Origin: Bacteroidales bacterium
GTDB taxonomy: Bacteria; Bacteroidota; Bacteroidia; Bacteroidales; P3
Assembly (NCBI GenBank): GCA_016296345.1
Contig: JAEDJL010000033.1
Span: forward strand, 1-24,212
DNA length: 24,212 nucleotides
Direction of reading: 5' to 3'
How positions within the stretch are numbered: position 1 is the stretch's first letter; each line of letters starts with the position of its first letter. Shown here in pieces: positions 14,792 through 21,505 of the stretch. The notes under the pieces are model-generated. The model worked only from the letters and a program-made list of their open reading frames with translations, did not search any database and was not told the origin of the DNA. The translations under genes were made by a program, and so were the position numbers.

Positions 14792-15499
14792 TTATAAGTA
14801 AACAATATAACATTCGTACAATCCGATGAGAACAAAGAGCGTACCGACAATCACACTCGTCCAACGCTCAATCGTTTTCATCTTTCCGTAAAATTTCCCC
14901 AAGCTGTTGATGCTGAAAGCAAGCAGCCATGCCACAATCAACACGGGTAATGCCGTGGCAAGTGCAAAGACTACCGCAAGAAGACTTCCTGCCGTTGTGG
15001 CAGTTGCCATTGGTATGAGCATTCCGAAGTAAAACATTCCGCTGGTAGGGCAAAATGCCATTGCAAAAAGCACTCCCAAAAGCAAAGCTCCCCAAGCTCC
15101 TCGATTTTTCAAACCTTCTGCATTGCCCTTAAAGCCAAAGGAAGGAAGATTGAGCCTGTTGCCAAAAAGCATGAGAAGACCCATTATGACCAATGCCGGT
15201 CCGAGCAGCTTCTCTCCCCAAGTGCTGACGAATTTTTGAAGTCCGAACATCGACATTCCGCTTTTGAGTATGCTCACAAGCACAACCGCAAGAATGGTAT
15301 AGGCAAGCATTCTTCCCAAACAGTAAAGAAGTCCGTTTTTGAGTATGTTCCGGCTCTGTTTTGTGTCGTTACAGATGTAACCTATTGCCGCAATGTTGGT
15401 TGCCAAGGGGCATGGAGAGATTGCGGTCAGCAATCCGAGAAGAAAAGCTGTCAAAACAGGCGTTGTTTCGCTGTTTATGAGAGATTGTAACCACTCCAT
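14792..15499 (-). CDS. CcdA/ArsG-like membrane protein (thiol-redox or arsenical efflux)
   Basis: A 235-residue protein with six predicted helices. It resembles the DsbD-beta/CcdA fold: the two characteristic cysteines lie in SPCPLATN (C30) and FCPTSGMF (C150), one in each half of a pseudo-duplicated structure. As I recall, close relatives in Bacteroidetes are annotated as aromatic aminoarsenical efflux permease, ArsG family. The adjacent ArsF-like lipoprotein, thioredoxin, ArsP-like permease and ArsR support that, but a plain CcdA role (moving electrons from cytoplasmic thioredoxin to the ArsF-like protein's CxxC) fits the cysteines equally well. Starts two bases after the ArsF-like gene ends. 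Confidence 0.75.
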   Translation of the reverse strand: MEWLQSLINSETTPVLTAFLLGLLTAISPCPLATNIAAIGYICNDTKQSRNILKNGLLYCLGRMLAYTILAVVLVSILKSGMSMFGLQKFVSTWGEKLLGPALVIMGLLMLFGNRLNLPSFGFKGNAEGLKNRGAWGALLLGVLFAMAFCPTSGMFYFGMLIPMATATTAGSLLAVVFALATALPVLIVAWLLAFSINSLGKFYGKMKTIERWTSVIVGTLFVLIGLYECYIVYL

Positions 15500-15501
15500 T
15501 T

Positions 15502-15933
15502 TTACTTCAAGGCTTCGTTTATTGTCTTTTCTACTTCGGCTTTGAACTCTTCGGGTGAGTTTTTCGATGTCTCAAAAGCAAAGTCGGTGAGGTTATCTGC
15601 TTGTTCGTCCGTTCCCTTGTGCTTTACCACAAAGAGCGAAGACCATGTTACTTGGTATTTTTCTGCCAGAGCTTCGTTCTCGGGCATGGAAAAATCTACC
15701 ACATTCAGCACAATGGTGCTGTCTTTGAGATGCTCGGCAAACTTGCTTTCAAGCAACTCTTTGGTGTTTTCCTCAATCGAACGACAGGTTACACATCTTT
15801 GCTTGCCGTGAAAGTAAATCACTTCCACATAATCCTTTGTCGGCTTTGTTTCTTCTTTTTGTGGTTCTTCTTTCTTGCCCGAGCAAGCTGCCAACACAAG
15901 AGCTGCCACTGCCAAAATCAAATTTCTTTTCAT
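15502..15933 (-). CDS. ArsF-like lipoprotein with thioredoxin-type CxxC
   Basis: A 143-residue exported lipoprotein: signal peptide MKRNLILAVAALVLAAC with lipobox LAAC (Cys17), a Lys/Glu-rich linker, and a thioredoxin-like domain starting VEVIYFHGKQRCVTC (C47-V-T-C50), then TIVLNVVDFSMPENEALAEKYQVTWSSLFVV. The start is ATG 15933; the longer frame upstream lacks a signal peptide. Relatives are named nitrophenyl compound nitroreductase subunit ArsF family (from memory), which together with ArsE reduces nitroarsenicals such as roxarsone; that activity is not demonstrated for this protein. It could alternatively be the extracytoplasmic acceptor of a CcdA-type relay. Second gene of the module, 71 bases after arsR. 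Confidence 0.75.
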   Translation of the reverse strand: MKRNLILAVAALVLAACSGKKEEPQKEETKPTKDYVEVIYFHGKQRCVTCRSIEENTKELLESKFAEHLKDSTIVLNVVDFSMPENEALAEKYQVTWSSLFVVKHKGTDEQADNLTDFAFETSKNSPEEFKAEVEKTINEALK

Positions 15934-16004
15934 TGTTTTATTCTTTAAAGTTTGTAGTTCGCAAAATGACAAACATAAAGTGCAAAAAAAGAGACTGCAT
16001 ACCC

Positions 16005-16331
16005 CTATCGGCAACAGTCTTTCTTGCACTGATTTTGTTCAAAAAAGCATTTGAAGAGTTCTTTTGCAAGTTGCCAATTCTCTTGGTTGATGCAATACTT
16101 CACCTTTGGAGGTTCTATCGTTCCTTGAATCAAACCTGCGTCTTTGAGTTCGGCAAGATGCTGAGACACTGTGGCTTTTGCAACAGGCAACTCCTCGTGT
16201 ATCTGCCCGAAATAGCATTGCTTTTGTTTCAAAAGGAACTGCATGATTGCTATTCGGGTGGGGTGTCCCAAGGCTTTGGCAAATCGAGCCAACTTCTCTT
16301 GCTTTTCAAGGTTTGTCTTGTCTGTATTCAT
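16005..16331 (-). CDS. ArsR-family metalloregulatory repressor
   Basis: A 108-residue winged-helix repressor that should release its operator on binding arsenite or another thiophilic ligand. wHTH features: ALGHPTRIAIMQFLL (residues 20-34), then LPVAKATVSQHLAELKDAGLIQG (48-70, recognition helix and turn). The classical CxC in the DNA-binding helix (ELCVCDL) is absent; instead there is C39 (KQCYFGQI), C80, C95 and a C-terminal C102...C106-C107 cluster. This looks like a different arrangement of thiolate ligands, common in Bacteroidetes ArsR proteins. It heads the five-gene module and has a perfect -33/-7 promoter upstream, so autoregulation is expected. Confidence 0.9.
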   Translation of the reverse strand: MNTDKTNLEKQEKLARFAKALGHPTRIAIMQFLLKQKQCYFGQIHEELPVAKATVSQHLAELKDAGLIQGTIEPPKVKYCINQENWQLAKELFKCFFEQNQCKKDCCR

Positions 16332-16356
16332 GCTTTATTTGCTTGTTTGTTGTTTG

Positions 16357-16387
16357 CAAAATTACGAACAATTTTCCAATCTGCAAA
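16357..16387 (-). promoter_or_regulatory. Bacteroidetes promoter (-33/-7) of the arsR module
   Basis: On the minus strand TTTG (16387-16384), exactly 19 bases, then TAATTTTG (16364-16357), ending 25 bases before the arsR ATG. The -33 element is the end of the T-tract of the hydrogenase operon terminator. The ArsR operator is expected to overlap this region; the AATTGTTCGTAATTTT stretch between the boxes is a candidate. Confidence 0.82.
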
Positions 16388-16421
16388 AAAAGAGAGATTT
16401 TTCGCAAAGAAAAATCTCTCT
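16385..16421 (-). terminator. Strong rho-independent terminator of the hydrogenase operon
   Basis: A perfect 13-bp stem (AGAGAGATTTTTC at 16391-16403, GAAAAATCTCTCT at 16409-16421) with a 5-base loop. On the minus strand it is followed by TTTTTT. It lies 36 bases past the stop codon of the downstream hydrogenase gene. Confidence 0.88.
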
Positions 16422-16457
16422 CGGTATCAATATAGTCTTATTGCAAAGACCTTTTGT

Positions 16458-17888
16458 TTACTTGGTTGTAGGGAGTATCTGACGTGCTGCGGTCTTTGGA
16501 TTGTTGATTGTGTCGCATCCGTTTACGCAACCGCCCGGACATGACATCACTTCGATGAAGTTGCCCGGACATTGTCCTGCCTTGGCATATTGTTTCAACT
16601 GTCTGATGACTTGTTTGTTCAATCCGTCAATTACAACTTCCCTTATTACATCGGGGTCAGGTGCGGTTTGTTTTACCGATTGGGTTACTCCGCTTATCAT
16701 TGCAAAGCCTCTGCCGTGTCCTGCGATGTTTGGATCTAATACGGTAGGTTCCAAGCTCTCCAAATCGGTCTCTGTTGCCTTGAACAAGGCGTCCAATTCT
16801 TCGTAACTGATTACATAATCGACCACATCTTTGTATAGATAGCTCTCACTTCTCTTTCCGACACATGGAGCGACCATTACGGTAACGGCTTCGGGGTCTT
16901 GCTTTTTGACGTGCTTTGCAGTATAGACCATAGGAGAGTAAGTTGTCGAAACGTATGGCTCTATCTCGGGAATATGTTTGCGAACAAGGTTCATCCAGCT
17001 CGGACAACAAGATGTTGTCATGAAGGCTTGTCCCTCTTCGGCTACCCTTTCGATAAATTCTTCTCTTTCGTTCTCGGTTGTTTCGTTCGCTCCCAATGCC
17101 ACTTCGACCACATCGGCAAATCCCAACTTCTTTATGCCTGTCAAAACTTTGCCATAGTCTGCCTTGAATTGTCCTCCCAACGATGGGGCTACCATTGCCA
17201 CAACTCTCTTTCCTGCTTTCATTTCGCGGAAAATGTCTATCAAGAAAGTCTTTTCAAAAATTGCTCCGAAAGGACAAGCTACCATACATTTTCCACAATA
17301 TATACATTTTTCGGGGTCGATATGTTCTACTCCGTGTTCGTCCTTTGAGATTGCTCCGACGGGACAACTTTCTTCGCAAGGCACAGGTTGGTAGATTATT
17401 GCATGGAAAGGACAAGCCTCCATACACATTCCGCAACTTACACACTTGTCGGGGTCGATATGAGCCTGCTTCTCACCTACTGCAATAGCTCCTTTTTTGC
17501 AGGCGTATGTGCAAGGACGGGCAACGCAAGCCCTGCACAAATTGGTAACTATGTACTTGTTCTTGACACAAGACGAACAAGCCTCATCGACAACGGTCAT
17601 CATAACCGGTGTTTTGTCCTTTCGCTCCATTGCAAGGCGTGCATAGTGAGACAAAGGGTCTAATTCGTCCGTTTCATCATAAACATTGAAACCAAGCAAC
17701 GCCATGACCTTGTATTTAAGTACTGCTCTTTCTTTGTGAACACAGCATCTTATGTTTGTGCCATGGTTCTTTGGTCTCATTTCTATCGGTAATCTGTCTA
17801 TCTTTTCGACCAACTCATCTTTTACAATCAGATGAGCCAATCTCGCAAGGATTTCTCTGCGAATTTCTACTGCGTTATTGATTGCCAT
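16458..17888 (-). CDS. [FeFe] hydrogenase, group B type
   Basis: A 476-residue cytoplasmic [FeFe] hydrogenase, probably ferredoxin-linked H2 production or uptake. Layout: N-terminal helical domain (1-90, typical of group B1/B3), a Cys-rich segment (C104, C107, C118, C121, C126, C130), ferredoxin-like clusters C149/C152/C155/C159, C171/C175 and C195/C198/C201/C205, then the H-cluster domain (about 228-476). H-cluster motifs: L1 TSCCPSW (proton-relay C294, ligand C295), L2 VAPCVGK (C342, with Ala where group A has Met), L3 VMSCPGGCVNGC (C450, C454). All four H-cluster ligands are intact, so it should be active once matured. Maturases (HydEFG) are not in the window. Last gene of the hydrogenase cluster. 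Confidence 0.92.
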   Translation of the reverse strand: MAINNAVEIRREILARLAHLIVKDELVEKIDRLPIEMRPKNHGTNIRCCVHKERAVLKYKVMALLGFNVYDETDELDPLSHYARLAMERKDKTPVMMTVVDEACSSCVKNKYIVTNLCRACVARPCTYACKKGAIAVGEKQAHIDPDKCVSCGMCMEACPFHAIIYQPVPCEESCPVGAISKDEHGVEHIDPEKCIYCGKCMVACPFGAIFEKTFLIDIFREMKAGKRVVAMVAPSLGGQFKADYGKVLTGIKKLGFADVVEVALGANETTENEREEFIERVAEEGQAFMTTSCCPSWMNLVRKHIPEIEPYVSTTYSPMVYTAKHVKKQDPEAVTVMVAPCVGKRSESYLYKDVVDYVISYEELDALFKATETDLESLEPTVLDPNIAGHGRGFAMISGVTQSVKQTAPDPDVIREVVIDGLNKQVIRQLKQYAKAGQCPGNFIEVMSCPGGCVNGCDTINNPKTAARQILPTTK

Positions 17889-17913
17889 TATTTTGTGTTT
17901 TGTTTTTTATTTC

Positions 17914-18171
17914 TTACTTTCGTTCCATTCCAAGCTGCTTGTAAATCTCGTCCAACAGCTTGTCTTCGGTGCATTCTTCAAGCATCACATCTCCTACTTT
18001 GGCATACGGTGGCTTGGCACTTCCTTCGTTTTCATGACATCCCAAACATGCCGAGCCTATTATCTCGACTTTGTTTACCAAATCTTCGGGAAGATTTTTC
18101 TTTAACTTTGCTAATTCTTGTCCTCCGGTAATGTAGCAATATGTTCCTACACAAATTCTTACGTTTAGCAT
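17914..18171 (-). CDS. Thioredoxin-fold [2Fe-2S] protein (NuoE-like), small
   Basis: An 85-residue protein with C7-x4-C12 in RICVGTYCYITGGQEL and C42-x2-C45 in GSACLGC, followed by KVGDVMLEECTEDKL. This resembles the NuoE/thioredoxin-like [2Fe-2S] ferredoxin fold, but the second pair is spaced CxxC where NuoE has CxxxC, so the cluster type is not certain. No flavoprotein (NuoF-like) partner is present. It lies 25 bases upstream of the group B hydrogenase and 50 bases after the SpoIIE-type phosphatase gene, so it is probably an electron carrier for one of the two hydrogenases. Confidence 0.78.
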   Translation of the reverse strand: MLNVRICVGTYCYITGGQELAKLKKNLPEDLVNKVEIIGSACLGCHENEGSAKPPYAKVGDVMLEECTEDKLLDEIYKQLGMERK

Positions 18172-18221
18172 ACTATTATTCCTTATGTTATTGTTTATTT
18201 TTTGTTGTTTGTTACTCCTAT

Positions 18222-19424
18222 TTATATGAATTTAAGTCTTACTTCTTTCATGAACTTCTCTTCGAGCAGCGAAGCTATGTTTTTGACTACGTTTCTTCTG
18301 ATTTCCAACTCCACAGGCAGCGAAGGGTCTTGGTGAGCCACGTTGATTTTTGTGCCGACAAGCAAATCTATTATGTCGGCGTCCAATATCATGCGGAGCA
18401 TTTCCCATGCCGGACCTTCACCTGTTACATTGTCTGCCGGAGTTCCCTTTCTCAATAGTTCTACCAAAGCTCCCAAGGTGATAATTCCTTCGGTCATAAG
18501 GTCTATTCCCTCCATGTGTGAAGACGGTGGCAGACCTGCGGCTATGTCATCGATGTTTACAGTTATCTCTTTGCCGAGTTCTCTTGACAAAATTTGCGAA
18601 GTAGTTCCGCCGCATACTATTTTTTTGCCGTTATACATGCTGACCAATTCAGCAAGATACTTGTCTTTGCTCTCCGAAAACGGCGGTCCGGTGCATATCA
18701 AAAGTCGTCTCGGCTCTCTGACATAAAGCACCACGCAAGAGGTGTCGTCTTTGGGTTTGAGAATATCATTAAGCTCTGCCTGCTTTACAATTCTCATCGA
18801 AAGCTCTCGTGCAGATATTTTTGGATTTTTCTCTATCAGTTCTTCGATAAAGTCATTTATTCCTTCCTCCCAGCCGAACGGCATATCTTTGTTACCTATT
18901 CCTGACTGGCTTACCCCGTCCGAAAAGCATATAAGCCTGTCTTCTTTCTTTAAGGTAAGGTCTGACATCTTTATCATACGCTCGTCCTGCCCCGGTGAGG
19001 CGTTCTCTCGCTTTACAACAATCTTGTCTTTCTCTATGGAGCAGACTTTTTTGTCTCTTATCAACAACAGTGCCGGATTGTCGAACTCTACAATTTTGGC
19101 TTCGCCGTCTGCGTCCACATCTACGATAGTAAAAGTCGAGTAACTGATATTTCGCACGCTATCGACGGGAAGTGTGTCCATTATTGCTTTGACTGTGCGA
19201 AGTATAGGCTCGTGTCTCACTCTGAAATTCATTGCCATGGAAGCCGTCATGGTCGAAAGAACGTTGGCTTTCACCCCACTGCCCAAGCCGTCTGACAAAA
19301 CAGCAATGTTTCTGTTCTCTCCGATGCACTTTCTCAGCAGAACACAATCGCCACAAACTATGTTGTTGAATTTATTGTTCTGATAACTGCCTACTTCTAT
19401 GAAGAATTTTTCCTTATCCAACAT
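18222..19424 (-). CDS. SpoIIE/PP2C-type phosphatase with extra C-terminal domain
   Basis: A 400-residue Mn/Mg-dependent serine/threonine phosphatase. Catalytic residues: D26 in CGDC, SDGLGSG (44-50, D45), FSDGVSQSG (167-175, D169) and KPKDDTSCVV (D226-D227). Residues 1-237 form the SpoIIE domain; residues 238-400 form an additional C-terminal domain with RRLLICTGPPFS and KKIVCGGTTSQIL, possibly nucleotide- or substrate-binding, which I cannot identify. C24, C27 and C33 surround the metal-binding Asp, hinting at redox or metal sensitivity. The upstream gene encodes the PAS-hydrogenase, 11 bases away. SpoIIE proteins usually act on a phosphorylated STAS antagonist, but no STAS or kinase gene is in the window, so the target is unknown. 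Confidence 0.85.
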   Translation of the reverse strand: MLDKEKFFIEVGSYQNNKFNNIVCGDCVLLRKCIGENRNIAVLSDGLGSGVKANVLSTMTASMAMNFRVRHEPILRTVKAIMDTLPVDSVRNISYSTFTIVDVDADGEAKIVEFDNPALLLIRDKKVCSIEKDKIVVKRENASPGQDERMIKMSDLTLKKEDRLICFSDGVSQSGIGNKDMPFGWEEGINDFIEELIEKNPKISARELSMRIVKQAELNDILKPKDDTSCVVLYVREPRRLLICTGPPFSESKDKYLAELVSMYNGKKIVCGGTTSQILSRELGKEITVNIDDIAAGLPPSSHMEGIDLMTEGIITLGALVELLRKGTPADNVTGEGPAWEMLRMILDADIIDLLVGTKINVAHQDPSLPVELEIRRNVVKNIASLLEEKFMKEVRLKFI

Positions 19425-19435
19425 AATTGCGAGCT

Positions 19436-21220
19436 TTATAGTTCAAATGTGAGCGGTTCGTTCTCCTTTTGTCCCGAATCTTTGTGAGATTCTACGATTG
19501 AATTGAGCATTGCCTCGGTGTATGAGGCATTTTCTCCGAGCAAAAAGGCAATTTTTTGAACGACCTTCATGTTTTCCATTATCACTTCCTGAGTTCGCTT
19601 TAATACCAAGTCCTTACGAACTTCGGGAGCGTGAAGATTTTGAAGTATTCCGCACACCAATGAGTGGTCGTTTACCGAAAAGACTGACAGACCATAGTAG
19701 TTGTCGCCGTCTCTTATGTCTTGCTCAATCACATCTACCCCTGTGTTCAAAACAGACGAGAAGAAACGATGGAAAGGAACTAATTTGGTAATATCGGCTC
19801 CATATAATCCCGGATTGGCATCAAATATCATCTTGACTTCATCGCCCAATATGTCGGCAAACTTCTCGTTTGCATCAACTATCTTCAAGTCTTCGTTCAC
19901 TATGACAATACCCTGCGGCAACTTCTTCAACAATATGTTGGTTTTGTCTTGGGCTATTCTTCTCATAAAGGAGACACACATATCGTTTTCTGCCCTTCCG
20001 TCAATCAAAGCCTTTGCAAATGAACGGCAACTGTCATATCCACAACCGCCGCAGTTCAATTCGTCTGCCTCATTCTTCTTATTAACTCTCAAAAGTGCCT
20101 GTTGAATGTCTTGTTGTGTGTATTCCTTCCTGTGAATTGGCGATATATATGAATAATCCGTAGAAATGTCGAGACTATCGTACTTTTCTTTGTGGGTATT
20201 GTTGGTAGGACCTGTTTCAACGCCCTGAAGGACTTTCACTCTCTTCGATGCAGAAGAACTATTTACGTTTGAGCAAGGTCCTTTTATGCAACCGCCTTCG
20301 CAAGCCATCAATTCGAGGAAGGTTTTGCAATTTTGAGACAACTCTTTTGTGTCTTCGAGTATCTCTTTGATGTTTTCAACTCCCGAAAAGGTCATATAAC
20401 GAACACAGACATCGCCCATGTTGTGATTTATTCTTGCCTCTACGGTAGTGATTGAGTTTATCATGTTTGCCAACATGCCACCATCAATCGGGTAAAGGTT
20501 ACCACGGGTTGCCGCAAATGGGAAGAAAACGTCTTCGGGAGTTGGTTTCATAAACTCAAAATCAATTCCCATATCCTCAAACAGCTCTCTTATCTCTTTG
20601 AAAGTCAAAACAAAATCAATCTTATCCCCAAATTCGTCAAGTTCACTCTTCTTTGCTGCACACGGACCGACGAATGCAACCTTTGCATCGGGACATATAT
20701 CTTTCAAAAAGGCAGCGTGAGCCACCATTGGCGAATAAACAGGAGCTATTACGGCTGCACATTCAGGATAATACTTCTTTACAAGTTGCACAGCCGAAGG
20801 ACAGCATGACGAAATATAGACTCCGTTCGGCTGACTGTCCAACCACTTCTTTGTTTCTTCGGCAACCTTTTCTGCACCTATTGCAGTCTGCGAAACCTTC
20901 CAAAATCCTGCTTCTCTGAATGCAGCCAAGAGGTTATGCACATTCACATCCGAATATTCGCTAAGGTAACTTGGAGCAAGAGAAACTATGATTTTCTCGT
21001 TTCTCATCAACGATTGTTTCAATTCTCTCAAATCGTTTCTTACCTTCTTGGCATTTGCCGGACATATAAGGGTACATCTGCCGCAATATATGCACAATTC
21101 GGGAATGATAGATGCCGAGCCGGATTCGATTTTTATCGCTTTGACCGGACAAGCCTTGATACACTTGTAACAATCTTGGCAATCATTTTCCTCTGTATAG
21201 ACAGGTGGCAGTTCATTCAT
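19436..21220 (-). CDS. Sensory [FeFe] hydrogenase (group C-like) with PAS domain
   Basis: A 594-residue multi-domain protein. Order: two [4Fe-4S] clusters (C14/17/20/24 and C43/46/49/53); H-cluster domain (about 75-330) with L1 SSCCPSAV (C139, C140), L2 GPCAAKKSE (C187) and L3 MACEGGC (C307, C311); a linker; a CGGCGYDSC Fe-S domain (C390, C393, C398, C415; PF04060-like); PAS domain (about 430-530); C-terminal helix with ENASYTEAMLNSIVES. This matches group C (HydS) hydrogenases thought to sense H2 or redox state and signal through PAS. The Trp of L1 (TSCCPxW) and Met of L2 are replaced (Ala and Gly), suggesting a weak or non-catalytic active site. It sits next to the phosphatase, consistent with a sensor-effector pair. 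Confidence 0.9.
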   Translation of the reverse strand: MNELPPVYTEENDCQDCYKCIKACPVKAIKIESGSASIIPELCIYCGRCTLICPANAKKVRNDLRELKQSLMRNEKIIVSLAPSYLSEYSDVNVHNLLAAFREAGFWKVSQTAIGAEKVAEETKKWLDSQPNGVYISSCCPSAVQLVKKYYPECAAVIAPVYSPMVAHAAFLKDICPDAKVAFVGPCAAKKSELDEFGDKIDFVLTFKEIRELFEDMGIDFEFMKPTPEDVFFPFAATRGNLYPIDGGMLANMINSITTVEARINHNMGDVCVRYMTFSGVENIKEILEDTKELSQNCKTFLELMACEGGCIKGPCSNVNSSSASKRVKVLQGVETGPTNNTHKEKYDSLDISTDYSYISPIHRKEYTQQDIQQALLRVNKKNEADELNCGGCGYDSCRSFAKALIDGRAENDMCVSFMRRIAQDKTNILLKKLPQGIVIVNEDLKIVDANEKFADILGDEVKMIFDANPGLYGADITKLVPFHRFFSSVLNTGVDVIEQDIRDGDNYYGLSVFSVNDHSLVCGILQNLHAPEVRKDLVLKRTQEVIMENMKVVQKIAFLLGENASYTEAMLNSIVESHKDSGQKENEPLTFEL

Positions 21221-21234
21221 GATGACAATACTTA

Positions 21235-21483
21235 TTACAAACCGAATTTACTATTCAATATCTCCATTAGTTTTGTCTTGTTCACGTCTGTGAACATTTC
21301 TCCGTCGATTATGACAACCGGACCTTTGCTGCATTGTTGCGAACACAACTGTCCCTTGAAGGTAATCTTGCCTTTCAAATTATTAACCTTCAAATACTCT
21401 TGGATAAATTCAAGATTTTTGTTGTTTCCTCTTGCAAAGCAAGAACTACCCAAACAGATTACAATTTCTTTCTTGTCTTCCAT
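21235..21483 (-). CDS. Thioredoxin-fold [2Fe-2S] ferredoxin (NuoE-like), small
   Basis: An 82-residue protein with the four-Cys pattern C10-x4-C15 ... C47-x3-C51 (CLGSSCFARGN and GQLCSQQCSKGP), the spacing of NuoE/HydC-type [2Fe-2S] clusters in a thioredoxin fold; PVVIIDGEMF is the following strand. First gene of the hydrogenase cluster, ending 14 bases before the PAS-hydrogenase. It is probably the electron donor/acceptor of that protein, or a redox adaptor. ettA ends 22 bases upstream of it. No obvious -7 box separates the two, so it may be read through from ettA or from a promoter within it. Confidence 0.85.
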   Translation of the reverse strand: MEDKKEIVICLGSSCFARGNNKNLEFIQEYLKVNNLKGKITFKGQLCSQQCSKGPVVIIDGEMFTDVNKTKLMEILNSKFGL

Positions 21484-21505
21484 GTCTTTGTTTTTTGTTA
21501 TTGGT

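Noticed and set aside
16243..16544. Small plus-strand ORFs across arsR and the terminator
   Set aside because: They span a strong hairpin terminator and the arsR promoter and show low-complexity Cys/Phe-rich composition.
21235..21483. NuoE subunit of an NADH-dependent hydrogenase complex
   Set aside because: No NuoF/HydB-like flavoprotein gene is adjacent, so assignment to such a complex is not supported; retained only as NuoE-like fold.
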